55,829 nucleotides of DNA from Campylobacterales bacterium. Its GTDB lineage: Bacteria > Campylobacterota > Campylobacteria > Campylobacterales > QNZT01. The notes below the pieces were generated by a model. That model had not been told where the DNA came from and made no database searches. It saw only the letters and a program-made list of their open reading frames with translations. The translations under genes were made by a program, and so were the position numbers. The stretch's first letter is position 1, and each line of letters starts with the position of its first letter. Where the stretch lies: assembly GCA_016744895.1 (NCBI GenBank), contig JADGDK010000004.1:1-55829 (forward strand). Direction: 5' to 3'. Positions 35,743 through 43,791 of the stretch are shown in pieces.

Positions 35743-36691
35743 GATCAACAACCTCAAACATGGTTAATATCGTATCTTGTAAAAAAAATCCATTATCATC
35801 ACTTATCATAAAATAGATATTGTCTTTATAATGTGTCAAGCCCTCAAAATTATCTAAATTCCAACCCGCATCACTTTTCATAACTGCTAAATTTTTTGTG
35901 CTACATATACCATCAATAATCTCATCCAAATAGACTTTTTTTAGTGTGATACTGATCTTAAAAGTTTTCTTTTCAAAATCCCTCTGTAAAACAAGCAAAT
36001 TATTATCAGGCATAATTTCAAACTCAGTAACAGCATTATCAAAATAATCTTTTTTAAACTTACACACTTCACCATCAGAATTAAAAATTCCTTGATAACC
36101 ACTTTTTTGATCTTTTAATGGAAACTCAGCCGTTGTCAAAATTCCATATTCTGGATGATAAGTTAAAGCTTCTAAAGCACCATTTTTTCCCTGATAATTT
36201 TTAATATTTTTCAATCTTGTGGGCAAAGTAATTGTTTGATTTTTAGTACCATGACCAAATATATCAAACTTCATAATTTTAGGATAACGCTCAAATGAAA
36301 CTAAAAGTGCTTTTTGATCTCCATTTTGAATCAAAGCTAACCCCTCAGAGTCACTTCTGGGTTTTAAAAGTTTTCTACCGTGCTCATCATAAAGACGATG
36401 TCCACTAATTGGTTTAAGATCTTTAATTTTATTATCTTTTACTAGAATCCTAAAATGAAAAAGTCGTCCTCTATCATTTAATGCATATAAAACATCATGC
36501 TTCTCATCATATGAAATTCCAGAAATTCCATAAAATTTTTCACCATCTACTCTAGATATATCAACCAAACGACTGTCTAAAATTTTAATACCCATAAACT
36601 TGCCATCAGTAATGGAGTCTGGGTTAATTTGATATTTTTCCAATGCTTGACCAAAAACAGCCAAGAGAACAACTAAAATATATATCCTCAC
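35735..36691 (-). CDS. secreted phytase-like esterase domain protein
   Basis: The 318-residue protein has a signal peptide (about 1-16) and then a beta-propeller-like sequence with GISGISYDEKHDVLYALNDRG and PRSDSEGLALI, which fit the 'esterase-like activity of phytase' family. Members are exported; some are said to release phosphate from organic esters. It overlaps the tcdA gene by 4 bases, in an operon surE-tcdA-esterase. The actual substrate is unknown. Confidence 0.72.
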   Translation of the reverse strand: MRIYILVVLLAVFGQALEKYQINPDSITDGKFMGIKILDSRLVDISRVDGEKFYGISGISYDEKHDVLYALNDRGRLFHFRILVKDNKIKDLKPISGHRLYDEHGRKLLKPRSDSEGLALIQNGDQKALLVSFERYPKIMKFDIFGHGTKNQTITLPTRLKNIKNYQGKNGALEALTYHPEYGILTTAEFPLKDQKSGYQGIFNSDGEVCKFKKDYFDNAVTEFEIMPDNNLLVLQRDFEKKTFKISITLKKVYLDEIIDGICSTKNLAVMKSDAGWNLDNFEGLTHYKDNIYFMISDDNGFFLQDTILTMFEVVDLK

Positions 36692-37326
36692 TTGATCACT
36701 TCTTCAACAGCCTTTGAACAAAGTGCCAATCCAAAAGCTCCTGTCACCCCAACAAATGAACCAAGATCCGTACATTTTGGCTCTTCAGGAGAAAAAACAA
36801 CAGAAAAATCTCCTTTAAATCCACTCTTTTTTAGTTCATATCGAAACTTTTTTGCTAAGGCATCTCCATGGGTTTTCCAAATAGATTTCATCTCTATTTT
36901 TGTAGGGTCTAATTTTTTTGCTCCACCAGTTGCGCTAATTAACTTTTCACTTACAACATGAGCCAAAGCCACTTTTGCAGGCATGTCATCTATTGCATCT
37001 ATCACTAAATCATATTTGGAAAAATCAAACATTTCACACCACTCTTTGGTCACTTTTTGATGCAAAGATTTCACCGTAGGATATATACTCTTTAAATGAA
37101 TCACTTTGATTGCATCTACTGCTTCACTTCCGATTTGTCTATTTTGATTGGTGATATCAAAACTATCATTATCAACAATCGTAATATCTTGTAAACCACT
37201 TCGAAAAAGGCAATCCAAACAAAAGCCTCCAACACCACCAACACCTAAAAGAAGAACTTTTGCAGATTGAAGTTTTTCAAAATCTGAACCAAAGATCGAG
37301 CGACTTCGGGTAAATCTCATAACCAC
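36688..37326 (-). CDS. tcdA: ThiF-family tRNA threonylcarbamoyladenosine dehydratase
   Basis: The 212-residue E1-like enzyme has the ATP loop LLLGVGGVGGFCLDCLFRSG, the NRQIG segment and DAIDDMPAK, the pattern of TcdA (CsdL), which cyclises t6A37 in tRNA. It is shorter than the E. coli protein (about 268), lacking the C-terminal membrane helix. It overlaps surE by 10 bases. tsaB, which makes the substrate, is elsewhere in the window. A general ThiF-type role is the alternative. Confidence 0.82.
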   Translation of the reverse strand: MVMRFTRSRSIFGSDFEKLQSAKVLLLGVGGVGGFCLDCLFRSGLQDITIVDNDSFDITNQNRQIGSEAVDAIKVIHLKSIYPTVKSLHQKVTKEWCEMFDFSKYDLVIDAIDDMPAKVALAHVVSEKLISATGGAKKLDPTKIEMKSIWKTHGDALAKKFRYELKKSGFKGDFSVVFSPEEPKCTDLGSFVGVTGAFGLALCSKAVEEVIK

Positions 37327-38108
37327 ACTTCCAAAGTTTTGATATCTTCATGTGAAGTCATATCAAGATGGATAGGGGTGATAGAAACATACCCTTTTTC
37401 AATAGCAGAAAGATCACAAATCTGTGCATCTTGACTTTCACGCCACTCTAAACCAGGAAGACCAATCCAATAATACTCTTCTCCTCTTGGATTTCGATGC
37501 AGATGTGCACTATTTGCATAGAGCCTATATCCTGCTTTTGTCACTTTATAACCCTTAAATTCTGACTTTTTTACAGGAGGAATATTGATATTTAAAAGTT
37601 TTCGTTCACCCAGTGGAAAAGAGCCTTCAAGAATTTTTGTCGCCAATTCTCTTACCACTTCACCTGCCAATTCATACCCAAAATCAAAGATATTTTGACA
37701 CTTATCTTTACACACTTGAGAAACTGCAATAGAAGGAATTCCAAACAAAACACCCTCCATAGCGCCAGCAACAGTACCGCTATAGGTGATATCTTCTCCC
37801 ATATTGGAACCTCTGTTGATACCGCTAATAATCAAATCTGGTTTTTCATTTTCACTAAAATAGGAGTTTAAAGCAAGAAAGATACAATCTGTTGGAGTAC
37901 CATCATCAAGCTTATAAAAATCATCATCCACTTCGATAAACCGCATTGGACGTGTTAAAGTTAAACTATGTGCACAGGCTGATTTCTCAGTTGAAGGTGC
38001 CACTACAACAACACGGGCAATAGATCTTGCCACCTCTATAAGAGTCTTTAAACCCTCACTTTCGTATCCATCATCATTTGTTATAAGTATTGTTTTTTGT
38101 TTTATCAT
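37317..38108 (-). CDS. surE: 5'/3'-nucleotidase SurE
   Basis: The 263-residue protein starts ILITNDDGYESEGL with the metal-binding Asp-Asp pair, then has the GTPTDC, SGINRGSNMGEDITYSGTVAGA motifs that define SurE, a stationary-phase nucleotidase. It leads the surE-tcdA-esterase operon. The length is normal for the family. Confidence 0.96.
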   Translation of the reverse strand: MIKQKTILITNDDGYESEGLKTLIEVARSIARVVVVAPSTEKSACAHSLTLTRPMRFIEVDDDFYKLDDGTPTDCIFLALNSYFSENEKPDLIISGINRGSNMGEDITYSGTVAGAMEGVLFGIPSIAVSQVCKDKCQNIFDFGYELAGEVVRELATKILEGSFPLGERKLLNINIPPVKKSEFKGYKVTKAGYRLYANSAHLHRNPRGEEYYWIGLPGLEWRESQDAQICDLSAIEKGYVSITPIHLDMTSHEDIKTLEVWL

Positions 38109-38162
38109 GGGAGTATTATATAGAAAAGAATTAAAAAATCCTCCTCTATATTTTAAATATCC

Positions 38163-38369
38163 CTACGAATAATATGCAGGTTTTGAATGGCTTCTAAAAT
38201 TTCTTAATAAGGCGTCATATTGAAGCTTAGGCACTTTATAATTTCCAACTTTTTCAAAAGCATATTTTAAACCTTCTGCTACAGCACCAACTACAAGCAT
38301 CGCTATCATTGTTATAAATAAAGATACTACACTAAACAAACCCATTGAAACTTTTAATACGTTCATCAT
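38163..38369 (-). CDS. small single-pass membrane protein, unknown
   Basis: A 68-residue protein with one long hydrophobic span (about 8-33) and a hydrophilic tail ending AYYS. The start is ATG 38369 (or the next codon, also ATG), behind GAGAAGGA. A longer frame reaching 38483 has no ribosome site and would run into the promoter of the divergent gene, so I reject it. No family is recognised. Confidence 0.6.
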   Translation of the reverse strand: MMNVLKVSMGLFSVVSLFITMIAMLVVGAVAEGLKYAFEKVGNYKVPKLQYDALLRNFRSHSKPAYYS

Positions 38370-38476
38370 AAATCCTTCTCTTTTTTTAATATATTTGAAA
38401 TCATAGCGTAAGTATATCAACAGAATGTGTACGGAATGTGTAATTATTTTAATTTTGAAAATGATTGACAGTTTAC

Positions 38477-38505
38477 TTGACATAAACTCAAATACTTACT
38501 ACAAT
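38477..38505 (+). promoter_or_regulatory. consensus promoter of the repeat-protein gene
   Basis: TTGACA (38477-38482), 17 bases, TACAAT (38500-38505). The RNA should start near 38512, which is the A of the gene's ATG, so the message may be leaderless. The block CTTGACATAA...TACTACAATTT is nearly repeated before the MoxR gene at 42731-42762. Confidence 0.7.
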
Positions 38506-38511
38506 TTGCAG

Positions 38512-39873
38512 ATGATAAAAAATATAGATAGCGACTTTGAAAATTCGCGGGGCAAATCAATACTTTTTTTGGGTAAATTCCACTCTTTAAGCAAAGAGGA
38601 ATTAGAACAATTTTTAGAACAATTTGACATTAACTATAAAGATATTTTAGCGGATGATATTCAAATGGTTGTTGAAGGTACGATCATGTCACCTCTTGAA
38701 GAAGAGATTGCATATGATGCCTATAAAAAGAAAATTCCTACATACAATACAGAGCAATTTGAGAAACTCTACGCTTCAAACTTAAACAATGACTCACTAT
38801 TGATGAGCCTAAAACTCTCCAATGATCAGACAAGATTAGCCAAACTGCTACACAATATACATCTTGATGATGCACTATTTTTAAAACTCTTTCGCATGTA
38901 TGATTGGGGTGAAGAGGGGTTATTTGACAATAGTGAAAACATGGAGATTTCTACACTTTTTACAAAAAGGTTTTATAAAAAAGAGCGTTTTGATCCTGCT
39001 ACTTTTCACTCTCCTATCTCTATCTTTGAGATCGCGATCATTAGTGAAAATGAAGCAGTTTTAGAAGTACTTTTTTCTATGCCAAACCTTACCGTAAAAC
39101 AGAGTCGTTCAGGTCAGAAACGACCCATTGATATCAAAGAAGCCTTATCAACCAATAGTTTTTTAAACCAAGATACATTTAAAAGGCTTGTGCGATTAAA
39201 CAGCAGTAGTGTAGATTATTTTTTAGCACAAAATCCACTACTAACTACAGAGAGTGCAAATACACTCTATCAAAGAAGTGACGAAGAAGTCAAAACAGCC
39301 CTTGCCACCAACGACAATATCAGCGATGATATCTTCAAAGCACTACTTGAAGATGAAAAAATTGCACAAACGCTTCTTCTATACCAAAAAATTGACCTTC
39401 CTCGTTATAAACTTATCACTAAACTACACCCAAATATCGGAGAAAATGAAACGCTAAGTGATGAAGTAATACAACTTCTTATTGATGAAAATAAAGTAGA
39501 AATTATTCAAAACCTCAGCGCGAATGAAAGCGTATCTTCTACATTTTTAGAGCAAATTCATGCCTTAAATACTCCAGAATACTTTCCATATCTTGCTGCA
39601 AACAAAAACTTATCGCAAAAGCATATAACAACACTTTACGAGAAAAAAGATTTTGAGATTGACAAGTCTTTGGCTTTTAATACTTCAACACCTATGACAA
39701 TTTTAGACAATTTTTATAATAGAGACAATTTTGAAATCAATAAATCTTTAGCACTGAATGAGTCGCTACCTATTGAGTATTTACAACAACTTCAACTCGA
39801 TACAAGGCTAATGAATCACCTCAAAGAAAATAAGACTTTTACAGAAAATATATTAAACAACTTGGGTATTTAA
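38512..39873 (+). CDS. repeat protein with BRCT-like N-terminus and LRV-type repeats
   Basis: The 453-residue soluble protein has an N-terminal unit (about 10-90) with strand-helix order like a BRCT domain (KSILFLGKF, IQMVVEGTI, KKKIPTYNTEQFEKLY). The rest is helical, with repeats of about 24 residues near the C-terminus (LSANESVSS, LAANKNLSQ, LAFNTSTPM, LALNESLPI), resembling the leucine-rich repeat variant. The start is ATG 38512; earlier ATGs would put the promoter inside the gene, and no ribosome site is seen. Its promoter is almost the same as that of the MoxR/VWA pair, hinting at joint work. Function unknown. Confidence 0.68.
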   Translation: MIKNIDSDFENSRGKSILFLGKFHSLSKEELEQFLEQFDINYKDILADDIQMVVEGTIMSPLEEEIAYDAYKKKIPTYNTEQFEKLYASNLNNDSLLMSLKLSNDQTRLAKLLHNIHLDDALFLKLFRMYDWGEEGLFDNSENMEISTLFTKRFYKKERFDPATFHSPISIFEIAIISENEAVLEVLFSMPNLTVKQSRSGQKRPIDIKEALSTNSFLNQDTFKRLVRLNSSSVDYFLAQNPLLTTESANTLYQRSDEEVKTALATNDNISDDIFKALLEDEKIAQTLLLYQKIDLPRYKLITKLHPNIGENETLSDEVIQLLIDENKVEIIQNLSANESVSSTFLEQIHALNTPEYFPYLAANKNLSQKHITTLYEKKDFEIDKSLAFNTSTPMTILDNFYNRDNFEINKSLALNESLPIEYLQQLQLDTRLMNHLKENKTFTENILNNLGI

Positions 39874-39892
39874 TACCCCATCTTTCATCTCT

Positions 39893-39933
39893 GTCCTTAA
39901 AAAATCCTTCATAGTGAGGATAATTTTAAGGAC
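39893..39933. terminator. hairpin after the repeat-protein gene
   Basis: GTCCTTAAAA at 39893-39902 pairs with 39924-39933, with an inner ATCCT/AGGAT pairing. It lies between convergent genes. A small GGGTATT/AATACCC dyad overlaps the stop just before it. Confidence 0.6.
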
Positions 39934-39955
39934 ACTACTTAGTCATTATATTCTT

Positions 39956-40768
39956 TTATATACCAAATGTTTTTTGAATCTTTTGTTCAAATTCTTTATC
40001 ATCTAATGTACGTCTAAGTGGAACAAATGTTTCAGCTTCTCCACCAACAGGTACAAAAATATCAGCATCTTCATCTTCTATAATATTTTTCACAGCATCT
40101 GCTATAGGTTGAGGAGATGGACCTTCATTGATTGCTTTTGCGACTATGGGAACAAAGTGGCTGACTAGTGCCTTATAAGGAGAATTTTCACTAGTTGTCT
40201 GAGCATTAGCAACCAATCCATTTTCTACAAAGTTTGTACCAAAAAGCCCTGACTGGATTGAATGTACCCTAATACCAAAAGGTAAACTCTCAAATCTCAA
40301 TGAATCCACAATACCTTCAACAGCATATTTAGAAGCATTATAATGTGCTAAAAGTGGTAGTCCCATCTTCCCTAAAAATGAAGAGATATTGATAATTACA
40401 CCAGATTTTTTATTTCTCATGTATGGTAGTACTTCTCTTGTAACTCTTAACACACCAAATACATTCACATCAAACTGATTAAGCATCTCTTCATCAGTTC
40501 CATCTTCTACTGTAGCTAACAACCCGTACCCTGCATTATTTACAAGGACATCTATTTGACCCTCTTTTTGAATGATAGTTTTGATTGCATCTTTTATCGT
40601 TTGTGTTTTTGTAACATCTAGGTAAATGTTATGTAAATTCCCTTGAGTGTTTTCAGCATCTTTATCTCTTGTTCCAGCATACACTATATAGCCATTCTCT
40701 GATAAAAAGGTCGCTGTAAGTTCACCCATTCCTGAGCTTGCACCTGTGATTAATACTACTTTTGACAT
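39956..40768 (-). CDS. short-chain dehydrogenase/reductase, paralog 1
   Basis: The 270-residue protein has the SDR cofactor site TGASSGMG, the NNAGYG motif and the catalytic YNASKYAVEG, so it should be an active NAD(P)-dependent oxidoreductase. I start it at ATG 40768 behind AAAGGAG; the frame continues 20 codons upstream without a ribosome site. It is closely similar to the SDR at 41747-42547 through its whole length. An AraC-type regulator lies between them. The substrate is unknown. Confidence 0.88.
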   Translation of the reverse strand: MSKVVLITGASSGMGELTATFLSENGYIVYAGTRDKDAENTQGNLHNIYLDVTKTQTIKDAIKTIIQKEGQIDVLVNNAGYGLLATVEDGTDEEMLNQFDVNVFGVLRVTREVLPYMRNKKSGVIINISSFLGKMGLPLLAHYNASKYAVEGIVDSLRFESLPFGIRVHSIQSGLFGTNFVENGLVANAQTTSENSPYKALVSHFVPIVAKAINEGPSPQPIADAVKNIIEDEDADIFVPVGGEAETFVPLRRTLDDKEFEQKIQKTFGI

Positions 40769-40869
40769 TCTAACTCCTTTAATTTTTATACTATAAATTA
40801 TAATAGACATAAAAATTATAAGCAACAATTTTTTAGCACGAAAGGGATTTTATTTTAGCAGTATCAGAA

Positions 40870-41733
40870 TTATTTTTTTAATAAATCTTTAGGATAAACT
40901 CCGTAGGTATCAAAAAAAAGAGTACTAAAATGTCCTTGATGTTTATATCCCACTAACTTTGCAATCTCTCCAACGTTCAAAAGTTTATCTTTTAACAATA
41001 GATTTGCTTTTTCAAGACGTAGCTTTTGCACATATCCATAAATAGTAGTTTTATACACTTGTTTAAAAATCTTTTTTAACTTAGATTCATTTGTTGCACA
41101 AAGGTGTGCTAAAAGCTCTATTTTAGGTGGTGATACATAATCTGATAAGAGTATTTCTTTTGCTTTATTGGCAATATCACGCATTTCATCACTGATACTT
41201 TTATCACACATATCCAATAAAGAAAATCTATGAATCAATAACTCTATCACATTATGTTCACATTTTATACTATTCATGCCCAAATTTTGTTTTGTAATTT
41301 TATTGATTATATAAAGGCTCAAAGCATCTAATGGTTGAGAGTTTATAAGTTCTAAAGAGCTTTCAGATTGGACTTTGTTATAAAGAAAATCAATAGGTTC
41401 ATTCTCTTTTTTACTAATATATCTCTTCAGAAAAAAATCTGCAATAAAAAGAATAAAAACTTCCCCGCATGCATCAATAGTGAAGTCTTGTCTTGACGAC
41501 GTATAAATATCACTATGGCTATCTTGGGTAATAAACTTTTTATTTGCCAGCGTATCTGTGATGGTTACTGTACCCTTTTTCACAACTACTATCATGATAA
41601 ATCTATCAAAATTTTTAAGATGACAATGTAACTCTGTTTTAGTATTAAAAAAGACAACACCATTTGAAATATCTACACGGTCACCTGAAACTTTATAACT
41701 TTCATCTGTCATATTGAAAAAAAAACTATCCAT
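40870..41733 (-). CDS. AraC-family transcription regulator
   Basis: The 287-residue protein has a cupin-like N-terminal half (about 1-110) and a C-terminal double helix-turn-helix (about 190-285) with LCATNESKLKKIFKQVYKT and VGEIAKLVGYKHQGHFSTLF, the AraC/XylS signature. It sits between two paralogous SDR genes, 13 bases after SDR 2, and probably controls them. The ligand is unknown. Confidence 0.9.
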   Translation of the reverse strand: MDSFFFNMTDESYKVSGDRVDISNGVVFFNTKTELHCHLKNFDRFIMIVVVKKGTVTITDTLANKKFITQDSHSDIYTSSRQDFTIDACGEVFILFIADFFLKRYISKKENEPIDFLYNKVQSESSLELINSQPLDALSLYIINKITKQNLGMNSIKCEHNVIELLIHRFSLLDMCDKSISDEMRDIANKAKEILLSDYVSPPKIELLAHLCATNESKLKKIFKQVYKTTIYGYVQKLRLEKANLLLKDKLLNVGEIAKLVGYKHQGHFSTLFFDTYGVYPKDLLKK

Positions 41734-41746
41734 TAATAGCTACTTT

Positions 41747-42547
41747 TCATAGGTTATAATACTCTCTCACACGCCGCTCAAAATCTTCATCACTAAGCTC
41801 TTTTTTCATAGGAATAAATTTTTTAGCTTTATCACCTACTGTTACACGTGCTTGGTATTTATCATTTTCTATAACCTCTAAAATCTTCTTGGCTACTTCA
41901 ATTGCTTCATTACCTTGATTTATTTGTTCCACAATAAGAGGAGTGAGATTTGATACAGTTTTGGCATAAGGAGAATTTTCATCAAACGTTTCAAGATTCG
42001 TTTTTAAGTTTTCTCTTGCAAATTCTGTATTAAAAAATCCAGGCATGATAGAATGTACTCGAATATTAAAATCACTTAGTTCATATCGTAAAGAGTCCGT
42101 AATCCCTTCTACAGCATATTTACTTGCATTATAAAGCGTCAATAAAGGCAATCCTATCTTTCCTAAAAAAGAAGAGATATTGATGATAATACCATCATTT
42201 TGTTCTCTCATCGTTGGGATAACAGCTTTACAAAGGCGTAAAACTCCAAATACATTGATATTAAATTGATCTTCCATCTGCTCTTCACTAACCTCTTCAA
42301 CACTAGCAACTAAGCCATAACCAGCATTGTTAATAAGGATATCTATTCTTCCTATTGCATCTATATTCTTTTGAATATTCTTAAAGTCTGTAACATCAAG
42401 GAAAAATGGATGAATATTTTCAAGGTTACTTAATTTATCAGGAGTTCTACTGCCCGCGTAAACAGTAAAACCTTTTGAAGCTAAAAAAATGGCAGTAGCA
42501 TATCCCATTCCTGAGCTTGCACCTGTAATAAGAACTACCTTATTCAT
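41747..42547 (-). CDS. short-chain dehydrogenase/reductase, paralog 2
   Basis: The 266-residue protein shows the SDR marks TGASSGMG, NNAGYG and YNASKYAVEG and reads like a sister of the SDR at 39956-40768, sharing stretches such as INISSFLGK and the C-terminal KFIPM/SDEDFERRV-type ending. ATG 42547 is chosen; TTG 42550 directly before it is an option, and neither has a strong ribosome site. It leads the SDR-AraC-SDR group. Confidence 0.87.
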   Translation of the reverse strand: MNKVVLITGASSGMGYATAIFLASKGFTVYAGSRTPDKLSNLENIHPFFLDVTDFKNIQKNIDAIGRIDILINNAGYGLVASVEEVSEEQMEDQFNINVFGVLRLCKAVIPTMREQNDGIIINISSFLGKIGLPLLTLYNASKYAVEGITDSLRYELSDFNIRVHSIMPGFFNTEFARENLKTNLETFDENSPYAKTVSNLTPLIVEQINQGNEAIEVAKKILEVIENDKYQARVTVGDKAKKFIPMKKELSDEDFERRVREYYNL

Positions 42548-42568
42548 CAAGATAACTTTTTATCACAT

Positions 42569-42634
42569 CTAATGTATATGCTCAGCATAAAAAGGCAAGG
42601 ACAAAAGAATTAATATTAAAAATACTTTTTTCAT
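42569..42634 (-). pseudogene. 21-residue signal-peptide mini-ORF
   Basis: An ATG frame reads MKKVFLILILLSLPFYAEHIH and stops. It is a complete-looking signal peptide with an FYA cut site and only four residues left. It lies 21 bases upstream of the SDR paralog 2 gene on the same strand. It may be the remnant of a secreted protein, a leader peptide, or chance. Confidence 0.35.
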
Positions 42635-42731
42635 AACAACTATTATAGAAAAATATAGACTCTAAAAACTTGAGGTTAATCAATCCATCATGTTTATGAA
42701 TTAAATTTAGTCTCTTAAAAATGATATAAAC

Positions 42732-42760
42732 TTGACATAATGATAAATACTCACTACAAT
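42732..42760 (+). promoter_or_regulatory. consensus promoter of the MoxR-VWA pair
   Basis: TTGACA (42732-42737), 17 bases, TACAAT (42755-42760). The sequence between and around the boxes closely matches the promoter at 38477-38505. The RNA should start near 42767, leaving a leader of about 20 bases with an AGGGG ribosome site before ATG 42787. Confidence 0.72.
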
Positions 42761-42786
42761 TTCGTTTACATATATAGGGGTATATT

Positions 42787-43791
42787 ATGAAATTAACTGA
42801 CATCTATGATGCACTTGAACACTTTACAAAGTCAAATTTACCTGTTTTTATCTGGGGACCTCCAGGAATTGGAAAGTCATCAGTTGTAAAACAGATCGCA
42901 AGTGACCACAAACTCGAATTTGTAGACTTACGACTTTCACTTCTTGATCCAACAGATTTGAAAGGAATTCCTTTTTTTGACAATGAGAATAATGAAGCCG
43001 TCTGGGCATCTCCAAACTTCTTACCAAAAGATAAAAACTCCAAAGGCATTCTGTTTTTAGATGAAATCAATACAGCCGCACCTTCAGTGCAAGCTTCTGC
43101 TTATCAACTAGTACTTGATCGAAAAGTAGGTGACTATACACTTCCTGAGGGTTGGAGTATCGTCGCAGCTGGAAATCGTGAAAATGACCGAGGCGTAACA
43201 TATCGCATGCCACCTCCTTTGGCAAATCGTTTTGTACATCTAGAGATGGATGTTGATTTTGAAGATTGGAAACTTTGGGCATATAAAAGTGGTATTGACG
43301 CATCGATCATTGGGTTTTTAAACTTTGATAAAGAGAAATTATTTGACTTTGATCCAAACAAAAATGAAAAAAGTTTTCCTACACCAAGAAGTTGGGAGTA
43401 TGTCAATAAAATTCTCAAATCTGGACTCAAGGAAAAACTACTTCTTGAATCAATTTCTGGTGCCATTGGGAAAGACAATAGTGTAGAATTTATGAGTTAC
43501 CGAAAAGTTATGGATAAATTGCCAGATATCAAAAAAGTTGCAAGTGGTGAGATTAAAGATATTGATGAACAAGAACATAAAGTACTTTTTGCACTATGTG
43601 CAGGTCTGGTAAATCACCTTAAAGAGTTTGATAATAAAGAAGAGATAGACAATATTTTACTATTTTCTATGGATCTACCTAGTGAATTTTCAATCATGCT
43701 TGTCAAAGATATGCAAAAAAATAGCATTGGCGTGGAGCGTGTACCTTCATGGGAAAGCTGGGTACGAAAGTTTAGCTACTTACTCTCATGA
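42787..43791 (+). CDS. MoxR-like AAA+ ATPase
   Basis: The 334-residue protein has Walker A (GPPGIGKS, 24-31), Walker B (GILFLDEINTA), a sensor segment AAGNRENDRG and the arginine stretch PPPLANRFVHLEM. MoxR ATPases act with VWA proteins as chaperones that insert metals, assemble complexes or remodel targets. The next gene, overlapping by 4 bases, is such a VWA protein. AGGGG precedes the ATG. Confidence 0.92.
   Translation: MKLTDIYDALEHFTKSNLPVFIWGPPGIGKSSVVKQIASDHKLEFVDLRLSLLDPTDLKGIPFFDNENNEAVWASPNFLPKDKNSKGILFLDEINTAAPSVQASAYQLVLDRKVGDYTLPEGWSIVAAGNRENDRGVTYRMPPPLANRFVHLEMDVDFEDWKLWAYKSGIDASIIGFLNFDKEKLFDFDPNKNEKSFPTPRSWEYVNKILKSGLKEKLLLESISGAIGKDNSVEFMSYRKVMDKLPDIKKVASGEIKDIDEQEHKVLFALCAGLVNHLKEFDNKEEIDNILLFSMDLPSEFSIMLVKDMQKNSIGVERVPSWESWVRKFSYLLS

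Noticed and set aside
38425-38511. N-terminal extension of the repeat protein to ATG 38425 or 38461
   Set aside because: Neither codon has a ribosome site, the extension looks unlike protein, and it would place the TTGACA/TACAAT promoter inside the gene.
42582-42803. 73-codon minus-strand frame
   Set aside because: It covers the consensus promoter and start of the MoxR gene and has no credible start; only the embedded signal-peptide frame at 42569-42634 looked worth noting.
43134-43478. 114-codon minus-strand frame
   Set aside because: It lies wholly inside the MoxR ATPase gene, whose sense frame has all AAA+ motifs.
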